The notes under the pieces: model-generated | Databases searched by the model: none | What the model saw: the letters and a program-made list of their open reading frames with translations, nothing else | What the model was told of the DNA's origin: nothing | Made by a program: the position numbers and the translations under genes | Origin: JACPHD01 sp964526325 | GTDB lineage: Bacteria > Patescibacteriota > Patescibacteriia > Patescibacteriales > GWC2-42-12 | Length of the DNA stretch: 42,833 bases | Assembly: GCA_964526325.1 (NCBI GenBank) | Contig: CAZGKM010000012.1 | Location: 1-42,833, forward strand | Reading direction: 5' to 3' | Part shown: positions 37,575 to 42,833 of the stretch, in pieces | Layout of the letters: every line of letters begins with the position of its first letter | Numbering within the stretch: the first letter of the stretch is position 1

Positions 37575-37599
37575 AAAATTTTTAAATCTCTGCTAAATT
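37571..37599 (+). promoter_or_regulatory. promoter of ychF
   Basis: TTGTAA (37571-37576) and TAAATT (37594-37599) are 17 bp apart; initiation is expected near 37606, 20 bases before the ATG. Confidence 0.45.
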
Positions 37600-37625
37600 C
37601 AAATAGTAATTAGTTAATATTTATT

Positions 37626-38684
37626 ATGTCACTATCTATTGGAATTGTCGGCTTGCCTAACGTCGGTAAGTCAACTTTATTTAATGCTTTAACCAAGAAA
37701 AAAGTTGAAGCATCCAATTATCCTTTTTGTACCATTGATCCGAATGTCGGCGTGGTTAAAGTCCCTGATGAAAGATTGGAAAAACTGGCGGCTATCTCAA
37801 AGCCGAAAAAAATCATACCGACCTATATTGAATTTGTCGATATCGCCGGCTTGGTTAAAGGCGCGTCCAAAGGCGAAGGCTTAGGCAATCAGTTTTTGTC
37901 GCATATCCGCGAATGCGATGCTATCTGCGAAGTGGTCAGGGAATTTAAAGACGATAATATTATCCATATTAACGGCAGGATTGATCCAGAGGACGATAGA
38001 GAAACCATTAATCTTGAATTAATTTTCGCCGATTTGGCTACGGTGATAAAAAGGTTGGATAAAGTCGGGAGAGAAGCTAAGAGCGGCAATAAAGAAATGA
38101 TTGCCTTAAAAGTGCTATTGGAAAAGTTGAAAGTACAGCTTGAGTCAGGCAGGGCGGCGAGAGAGCTTGAATTAACGGACGAAGAAAAAAAAGAAGTTAA
38201 AGGCTTAAGTCTTTTAACCAGTAAACCCATAATTTATGCCTTAAATATTCAAGATAATACAGTTGATGATTTTAATAATTGGGGCAGTGGAGTTATTAAA
38301 ATTAATGCCAAGCTAGAAGAGGAAATCGCCGGTCTGCCTGAAGCGGAGCAAGCGGAGTACATTAAAGAATTGGGCTTAAACCAAAGCGGATTGGATAAAT
38401 TGATTAAAGCTTCTTATGAAACTTTAGGTTTGATTACTTTTTTAACTACCGGAGCTGATGAAACCAGAGCCTGGACGGTTAGCCGGGGCTCTAAAGCGCC
38501 GCAAGCGGCCGGAGTAATCCACACGGATTTTACCAAAGGCTTTATTCGCGCCGAAGTTATTAATTGGCAAAAATTTATTGAAGCCGGGAGCGAGGCTAAA
38601 GCGCGCGAACTGGGGTGGATTAGAACCGAGGGCAAAGAGTATAAAATTCAAGACGGCGATGTTTGTAATTTTTTGATTAATTAA
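37626..38684 (+). CDS. ychF: ribosome-associated ATPase YchF/OLA1
   Basis: A 352-aa P-loop protein of the Obg group that hydrolyses ATP in preference to GTP and binds ribosomes. Walker A GLPNVGKST is at residues 9-17, switch II DIAGLVKGASKGEGLGN at about 67-83, and the ATP-specificity region (NxxE/ALNIQD in place of NKxD) at about 204. The C-terminal TGS-like domain (FLTTGADETRAWTVSRGSKAPQAAGVIHTDFTKGFIRAEVI) is complete. It is the first core gene after the element and has its own promoter and terminators. Confidence 0.96.
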   Translation: MSLSIGIVGLPNVGKSTLFNALTKKKVEASNYPFCTIDPNVGVVKVPDERLEKLAAISKPKKIIPTYIEFVDIAGLVKGASKGEGLGNQFLSHIRECDAICEVVREFKDDNIIHINGRIDPEDDRETINLELIFADLATVIKRLDKVGREAKSGNKEMIALKVLLEKLKVQLESGRAARELELTDEEKKEVKGLSLLTSKPIIYALNIQDNTVDDFNNWGSGVIKINAKLEEEIAGLPEAEQAEYIKELGLNQSGLDKLIKASYETLGLITFLTTGADETRAWTVSRGSKAPQAAGVIHTDFTKGFIRAEVINWQKFIEAGSEAKARELGWIRTEGKEYKIQDGDVCNFLIN

Positions 38685-38700
38685 ATTTTTTTAAAAAAGA

Positions 38701-38735
38701 ACCTGCAGTTTTATTTTAAAACTGCAGGTTTATAA
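38701..38735. terminator. bidirectional terminator between ychF and the sigma factor gene
   Basis: ACCTGCAGTTTTA and TAAAACTGCAGGT form a 13-bp perfect stem around TTT. The flanks are A-rich on one side and T-rich on the other; it overlaps the end of the sigma-factor gene. Confidence 0.7.
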
Positions 38736-39758
38736 AAATTGTTCAAATTTTCTTTTCCATTTTGGATGGCGAAGCAGCCTTAAAGCTCTCGCCTCCAATT
38801 GTCTTATATCTTCTCTGGTGACTTTAAAATCTTGGCCTATTGCTTCTAGAGTATTAACGGTTCGTCGAGCCAGAATATAGAATAATCTTTCCGAATCCGT
38901 CAGCCTGGTTATTCCTCGTCTGCGCAAAATTTCTTGAAAATTATTCTGATTTCGTTCGGCTATTATTTGAAATATCCTGCCATTGTTGTCGCAGCCCAGA
39001 GCTTGGCTGACAATCTGCCAAATAGCGGTAAGTTCTTTTTGGTAGATTTTTGTTTCTAGCGGCACTTCTTCTTCTTCGTTAGACAAAAAATTTTCCAAAG
39101 GACTTGTTTTTTCGCTTTTATGGCTGCGATAAGCTTTAACCGGAGCGGATAAAGAAACCGAATGATTTCTATTTTTTAGAGTTTTTAATTCCCTAATTTT
39201 TTTTACGGTAATTCCCATTTGATTAGCTATTTCTTCTTCATCGGGTTGGCGCTCTAATTTTTTCAGTAATAATTTTTCCGTTCGGTCAAAGTCATTCAGC
39301 AGCTCTCCTACGTGGACCGGAAATCTAATGGTGCGTGATTGGTAGAAAATGGCGTTTTGGATAGCTTGCCTAATCCACCAAAAAGCGTAAGTGGAAAATT
39401 TATATTCTCTTTTTGGATCAAATTTTTTGATTGCTCGTAATAAGCCGACAATACCTTCTTGAATTAAATCCAGAAAACCAAGCCCCAGGCCTCGATATTG
39501 TTTAGCTATCCTGATTACGAAGCGTACATGACTTAAAGCCGATTTTTTTCGCCCGGCTTTACCAGTTTTAGCCCACTTTTGTTTTTTCTTTTGGAGTAAC
39601 CGATTGTAATGATAAATTTCTTTTTTAAAGATTTGGAAAAGATCTTTGCGTGGATAGTTATTTTCAGGATCCTGAATTTTAAATTTTTTGTTAATTTTTT
39701 CTTTTTCCAATTCAGCCAATTCAGCGTCAGTGGGCTCGCGTATTTCAATGGACACCAT
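38730..39758 (-). CDS. RNA polymerase sigma-70 family factor
   Basis: A 342-aa sigma factor with region 2 clearly present: HVRFVIRIAKQYRGLGLGFLDLIQEGIVGLLRAIKKFDPKREYKFSTYAFWWIRQAIQNAI (about residues 77-140), region 3 (about 150-205), and region 4 with helix-turn-helix near the C-terminus (LEAIGQDFKVTREDIRQLEARALRLLRHPK). Region 1.1 is absent. Between regions 3 and 4 there is an acidic linker (ENFLSNEEEEVPLE). Start at 39758 is supported by a full Shine-Dalgarno AAAGGAGGTGA. It may be the housekeeping RpoD of this lineage or a paralogue; the promoters found here match its expected -10/-35. Confidence 0.87.
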   Translation of the reverse strand: MVSIEIREPTDAELAELEKEKINKKFKIQDPENNYPRKDLFQIFKKEIYHYNRLLQKKKQKWAKTGKAGRKKSALSHVRFVIRIAKQYRGLGLGFLDLIQEGIVGLLRAIKKFDPKREYKFSTYAFWWIRQAIQNAIFYQSRTIRFPVHVGELLNDFDRTEKLLLKKLERQPDEEEIANQMGITVKKIRELKTLKNRNHSVSLSAPVKAYRSHKSEKTSPLENFLSNEEEEVPLETKIYQKELTAIWQIVSQALGCDNNGRIFQIIAERNQNNFQEILRRRGITRLTDSERLFYILARRTVNTLEAIGQDFKVTREDIRQLEARALRLLRHPKWKRKFEQFL

Positions 39759-39867
39759 GGTTTCACCTCCTTTTTAAACCATATTTTATTTTAAGGCTTT
39801 AAGCGCCGAAATATTTGTTAAAGGACTATGTTTTATTATTTTTTTGAAATATAATTTTCTGTTTCAA

Positions 39868-40008
39868 CTAATTTAAGTAAATTTTTAGTTTACTTACAAG
39901 GTCTACCGTTCCCTCTATCATTCCATTTGGAATTAAAATATCATTATGGTTTTTATTCCAATAGTTTTCTTTGAAAAATTTTTTTCTGCGAGAGTAGTAA
40001 TTCAGCAT
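39868..40008 (-). CDS. possible 46-aa small protein
   Basis: A frame on the minus strand between the sigma factor and the methylase gene, starting MLNYYSRRKKFFKENYWNKN and ending VSKLKIYLN. Its balanced composition (charged and aromatic residues mixed, few repeats) looks more like a gene than like chance in this AT-rich spacer, but no ribosome site is visible and I know no homologue. The rest of the 39780-40043 spacer holds nothing I can name. Confidence 0.35.
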   Translation of the reverse strand: MLNYYSRRKKFFKENYWNKNHNDILIPNGMIEGTVDLVSKLKIYLN

Positions 40009-40043
40009 AATTAAATTTTATCTAAATTTAGAAAAAAATCAAG

Positions 40044-41225
40044 CTAACTTTTTTCTAATATTACTATTTCGCGCCAAACTTTCTGCCCTTCTCGGCCGTA
40101 TATTATAGTATTACGGTTTGTTAATTTTATAAAAGTATTTTTTTGTAAATCAGAAGGCATAGGGTTAATAATTTTCAGACCGATTATATTAGGATTTATA
40201 AAAACAGGCTGATGTTTTTCCTGAAACACCGGCCAAATTATTACAATTCTACCGTTTGGCTTTAAAATTTTATTAAATTCTTGTAAACTTTTGGAATACA
40301 ATTTTTCCAGTACCGTTATTATTTTTTGAATTTCGATATTACCTCTTTGCGGACCTAGGTATGGTTCGGTAATAATGACATCAATCGATTGAAGTGCGAT
40401 TTGTTTGGAAATTTGCGTAGCATCAGTGTTTATTGGTTGAAAATTAAAAATTGGTAATTGAAAATTATTCTTAGTCCATTCAATATTTTTTTTAGTGTCT
40501 ATTATTGCTTTACTGGAAATATCAGTGCCTATAATGTTGGTGTAACCCATAAGCATGGCTTCGGTGATAATCGTGCCTGAACCGCAAAACGGGTCTAAAA
40601 TGGCACTATCTAATTTTGCGCCGGCTAAATTTATCATCATCTGCGCCAATTTCGGCGGTAGCATGCCGGAATAATCGTCGCGGGCCGGCCGGCCGTAATC
40701 ACGGAACGACAATTCTTTAAATGGTTGAACAGCTATGGTTTTTCCCAGAAATAATTTTTTATTAAATTCAATTATGACGATTTCCGTACCTTTTTCGGTA
40801 ACTAATTTATTTTGTTCTACGACTACGCTTGACAATGTCGGCTCGCGGCTTATAACCCAGCGGCTGTTTATAGCTGACTGTTTAAGCAGTTTTTTAAATT
40901 CCATGCCTAAAATTTTTAACTTAATTTTACTTTTGCCATAATAAGAGATGCCAAAATTGAATTTTGATTCAATTTTTTCCGGTTTAGCGAAAACCGCAAC
41001 GGATTTTAGTATGTCTTTAGGCGCGGGCGAAGTTATTTTATTATAAATTATGCCGAATTTAATAGTGCCACCGATATTTTTAATAATATTAGCCTTAATT
41101 TCATAGTCGGTTTCTAAAAATGCAATATTCTTTTGAACAGGAAAAAATTTTCCATTATTAAAAACCGCGGTTAATTCGGCTAAAGACAGAGTTGGATTAG
41201 AGCCTAAAATGAAAAAGTATTGCAT
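40044..41225 (-). CDS. Trm11/THUMP-type RNA methyltransferase-like protein, 393 aa
   Basis: The C-terminal half is a class I methyltransferase: motif I AILDPFCGSGTIITEAM (about 190-206), GTDISSKAI, and the catalytic-type motif ITEPYLGPQRG (in place of D-P-P-Y). It is preceded by QPFKELSFRDYGRPARDDYSGMLPPKLAQMMINLA, the hallmark of the Trm11/TrmN family acting on guanosine in tRNA. The N-terminal 150 residues may form a THUMP or ferredoxin-like RNA-binding part. A divergent catalytic motif (TEPY) leaves the exact activity open. Single gene; it starts about 130 bp before the divergent rpsF promoter. Confidence 0.8.
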   Translation of the reverse strand: MQYFFILGSNPTLSLAELTAVFNNGKFFPVQKNIAFLETDYEIKANIIKNIGGTIKFGIIYNKITSPAPKDILKSVAVFAKPEKIESKFNFGISYYGKSKIKLKILGMEFKKLLKQSAINSRWVISREPTLSSVVVEQNKLVTEKGTEIVIIEFNKKLFLGKTIAVQPFKELSFRDYGRPARDDYSGMLPPKLAQMMINLAGAKLDSAILDPFCGSGTIITEAMLMGYTNIIGTDISSKAIIDTKKNIEWTKNNFQLPIFNFQPINTDATQISKQIALQSIDVIITEPYLGPQRGNIEIQKIITVLEKLYSKSLQEFNKILKPNGRIVIIWPVFQEKHQPVFINPNIIGLKIINPMPSDLQKNTFIKLTNRNTIIYGREGQKVWREIVILEKS

Positions 41226-41353
41226 ATTTAAATGTAGATAAAAATATAAGATTTTTTGTAGTTAATTTCCTAATTTCCAGTTAAATCAGCGATGACAAAT
41301 TAATAATAAAACTAAGATTATTTTAATTAAACCTTATCATAAGAATTAAGCCC

Positions 41354-41382
41354 TTGCAATTTATTTTTGGCTGTGGTAATGT
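41354..41382 (+). promoter_or_regulatory. promoter of rpsF operon
   Basis: TTGCAA (41354-41359) and TAATGT (41377-41382) are 17 bp apart. Start near 41389, giving a leader of about 160 bases. Confidence 0.55.
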
Positions 41383-41388
41383 ACAAAT

Positions 41389-41548
41389 GCAATTTAATAT
41401 TTAACCTTTCCCATATTTAGCGGCCAGAGCCGTTAGATAGTTTCGTTTAAGGCGAAGCTAAAGGTATTCTCAATCCCAGAATTTTTTTCGATTTTTTTTC
41501 GAAAATAAGAGAATATCTGGGTTTTATTATTTATAACCAATTAAAATT
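41389..41548 (+). promoter_or_regulatory. structured leader of rpsF (possible S6/S18 autoregulation site)
   Basis: Near the end of the leader, ATTCTC (about 41469) can pair with GAGAAT (about 41508) and CCCAGA (about 41477) with TCTGGG (about 41516), in crossing order, so they are either a pseudoknot or two exclusive hairpins. TCTGGG is followed by TTTTATTATTT, so one form is terminator-like. The rpsF leaders of many bacteria bind the S6:S18 complex; whether this one matches the known motif needs structure comparison. Confidence 0.45.
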
Positions 41549-42034
41549 ATGTCAAAAGTAAAATCAGGAGAGATGCCTCATTATGAATTACTCTACTTAA
41601 TCTCCAATAAGTTTAGCGAAGACGAGGTAAAACCAATTATAGAAAAAGTAAATTCTTTGATTTTAAGCAATCAAGGCAAAATAACTTTAGCTGAAGATTT
41701 GGGTAAAAAAAGGCTGGCTTATCCGATAAAAGGTTTTCGCTACGGTTATTATAATTTAGTTGAGTTTGATATGGCCGGAGAAAGCTTAATTAACGTTGAT
41801 CGCGCTTTACGCATGATGAATGAAATTTTAAGACAGCAAATTATCATTAAAAAAGTGAAAACAGCGGAGCAGATCGCCCAAGATAAAAAAATCGCCGAAA
41901 AAATCGCCGCTAGAAATGTTAAAGAAGAAAAAGAAGAAAAAGAGAAAGTCAAAGAAACGGATAAAGAAAAAGTTGATTTAAAGGATTTGGACGAAAAACT
42001 GGATAAAATTTTAGAAACAAACGATTTACTATAA
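41549..42034 (+). CDS. rpsF: 30S ribosomal protein bS6
   Basis: The first 105 residues are a normal S6: MPHYELLYLISNKFSEDEVKPIIEKVNSLI, KKRLAYPIKGFRYGYYNLVEFDM, and RMMNEILRQQIIIKK. A C-terminal extension of about 55 residues is almost entirely Lys, Glu and Asp (coiled or disordered), longer than in most bacteria. S6 binds the 30S platform with S18, whose gene lies downstream. First gene of the rpsF-ssb-rpsR operon. Confidence 0.95.
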   Translation: MSKVKSGEMPHYELLYLISNKFSEDEVKPIIEKVNSLILSNQGKITLAEDLGKKRLAYPIKGFRYGYYNLVEFDMAGESLINVDRALRMMNEILRQQIIIKKVKTAEQIAQDKKIAEKIAARNVKEEKEEKEKVKETDKEKVDLKDLDEKLDKILETNDLL

Positions 42035-42146
42035 TTAATTCTCTCGCCGTTTTTTTAATCTAAAATATCGGTCGGGGCCCCGTTCGTTCGGGATAAATTA
42101 TTAACGGTTATCCGCCGCTATCGGCGGAAGCCTAAAAAGAAAATTT

Positions 42147-42611
42147 ATGAATTTAAACAAAGCTATGGTCATCGGTAATTTGACTCGAGACCCGGAAATA
42201 AGAACTACGCCAACCGGGCAGACAGTCGCTTCATTTTCTGTTGCTACAAATTTTGTTTGGACGGATCAATCGGGACAAAAGCGCGATAAAGCTGAATTTC
42301 ATAACATTGTCGCCTGGAGGCGATTAGCCGAAATTTGCGGCCAATATTTAAAAAAAGGCTCAAAAATTTATCTTGAAGGCAGAATGCAAACTCGCGATTG
42401 GGTTGGCCAAGACGGAGTTAAGCGCTATCGCACCGAGATTATAGCTGAAAATATGATTATGCTAGATCGAGCCGGAACCGGCAGTTCGCTGAGCCGTTCG
42501 GAAGAACCGCCAGTACCAAGCGAACCCGTGATTGACGTCGAAGAAGCTGCCGGCATGGGAGATGGCAATACGAGCGAAGAAGAAATTAGAGTTGAAAATA
42601 TACCATTTTAA
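42147..42611 (+). CDS. ssb: single-stranded DNA-binding protein
   Basis: A 154-aa SSB with the OB-fold (residues 1-108): NKAMVIGNLTRDPEIRTTPTGQTVASFSVATN, HNIVAWRRLAEICGQYLKKGSKIYLEGRMQTR, and YRTEIIAENMIML. A flexible Ser/Pro/Glu-rich linker leads to the acidic tip EEEIRVENIPF, equivalent to the DDDIPF that recruits partner proteins. It follows rpsF by 112 bp. Confidence 0.96.
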   Translation: MNLNKAMVIGNLTRDPEIRTTPTGQTVASFSVATNFVWTDQSGQKRDKAEFHNIVAWRRLAEICGQYLKKGSKIYLEGRMQTRDWVGQDGVKRYRTEIIAENMIMLDRAGTGSSLSRSEEPPVPSEPVIDVEEAAGMGDGNTSEEEIRVENIPF

Positions 42612-42666
42612 ACCCTTTGAAAACTTTTTTAGAAAAAGTTTTCAATACTTTCAAAAAATATAACGT

Positions 42667-42724
42667 GTCAAATAAAATTTTAATAGCGAGCAAAGCTCTA
42701 TAGGCCATTAAAATTTTATTTGAC
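42667..42724. repeat. 58-bp hairpin with perfect 18-bp arms between ssb and rpsR
   Basis: GTCAAATAAAATTTTAAT (42667-42684) and its exact reverse complement (42707-42724) enclose a centre with GAGC/GCTC. It ends eight bases before the rpsR start and must be transcribed with the operon. As RNA it could set the ratio of ssb to rpsR or be a dispersed element like that at 24135. Confidence 0.65.
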
Positions 42725-42732
42725 GAATAACT

Positions 42733-42833
42733 ATGGAAGAAGCAATAAAAAAAGAAAAACAATGCCATTTTTGCGTGGATAACGTAAAAGACATTGATTA
42801 TAAAGATGCCAATTTGCTGCGCCGTTTTATAAA
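42733..42833 (+). CDS. rpsR: 30S ribosomal protein bS18 (3' partial)
   Basis: The 33 visible codons begin MEEAIKKEKQCHFCVDNVKD and continue to NLLRRFI. The C-x2-C pair in CHFC and the DYKDANLLRRFI segment match the S18 N-terminus. The gene is cut by the end of the window. Its position after rpsF and ssb is the standard operon. Confidence 0.93.
   Translation, partial: MEEAIKKEKQCHFCVDNVKDIDYKDANLLRRFI

Noticed and set aside
37331..37600. Right attachment site as a copy of the tRNA-Asp 3' end
   Set aside because: I compared the spacer with the last 40 bases of tRNA-Asp and with the 13-bp hairpin beside it and found no convincing match, so no attR is annotated.
38730..39758. Extracytoplasmic-function (ECF) sigma factor
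   Set aside because: It is too long, with region 3 and a full region 2 of the group 1/2 type; ECF factors lack region 3.

Overview
The window looks like the origin-proximal part of a low-GC Candidate Phyla Radiation (Patescibacteria, Parcubacteria-like) chromosome. The evidence is the compact gene set, a long tandem array of T4SS-type pilin paralogues, many genes without a Shine-Dalgarno sequence, rpmH-rnpA-yidD-yidC diverging from dnaA-dnaN, and TGA used as an ordinary stop (for example at 25138 and 26933), which argues against Gracilibacteria/SR1 recoding. This assignment is inference; no 16S rRNA gene is present.

Layout. 1-3180: tail of tsaE, a coiled-coil hypothetical, dksA-lspA (minus), a promoter-to-terminator minus transcript of about 335 nt with no recognisable product, tRNA-Cys, and a secreted 3D-domain protein with an attenuator-like leader. 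3280-3972: an orphan lipoprotein with a full Shine-Dalgarno. 3985-7810: eight tandem two-membrane-segment pilin-like genes in one minus-strand operon. 7888-10932: a class A penicillin-binding protein. 10988-15640: dnaN and dnaA (minus), a probable oriC with an inverted pair of DnaA boxes at 13899-13919, then rpmH, rnpA, yidD, yidC. 15689-16842: a degenerate diacylglycerol-kinase-like protein and a bactofilin. 16925-17511: a tRNA cluster with a striking arrangement, a complete tRNA-Arg(CCU) sitting in the D-loop of a tRNA-Lys(UUU) at the tip of an 18-position stem. 17676-25027: trxA-trxB, rnhB, a methyltransferase, a membrane protein, yraN, an Ig-repeat surface protein, an sdpR-sdpI-like immunity pair and a SpoU-family rRNA methylase.

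25103-about 37.5 kb: tRNA-Asp and an accessory element inserted at its 3' end. It carries a large serine recombinase whose last 12 codons and stop lie inside the tRNA gene, small winged-helix and DUF genes, a PD-(D/E)XK nuclease-like protein with an uncharacterised 308-aa partner, a divergent AbiEi/AbiEii system, and a type III restriction-modification system (mod-res) followed by an unknown membrane protein. Three perfect 24-bp palindromes sharing one 14-bp core sit between the two divergent defence operons. 37571-42833: core genes again: ychF, an RNA polymerase sigma factor, a THUMP/Trm11-like methylase, and the rpsF-ssb-rpsR operon, with rpsR cut by the window end.

The best candidates for something undescribed are the nested tRNA-Lys/tRNA-Arg gene, the palindrome-controlled divergent defence locus at 28.8-32.0 kb, and the orphan transcript at 1779-2149. 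No CRISPR array, rRNA gene or insertion sequence was seen.
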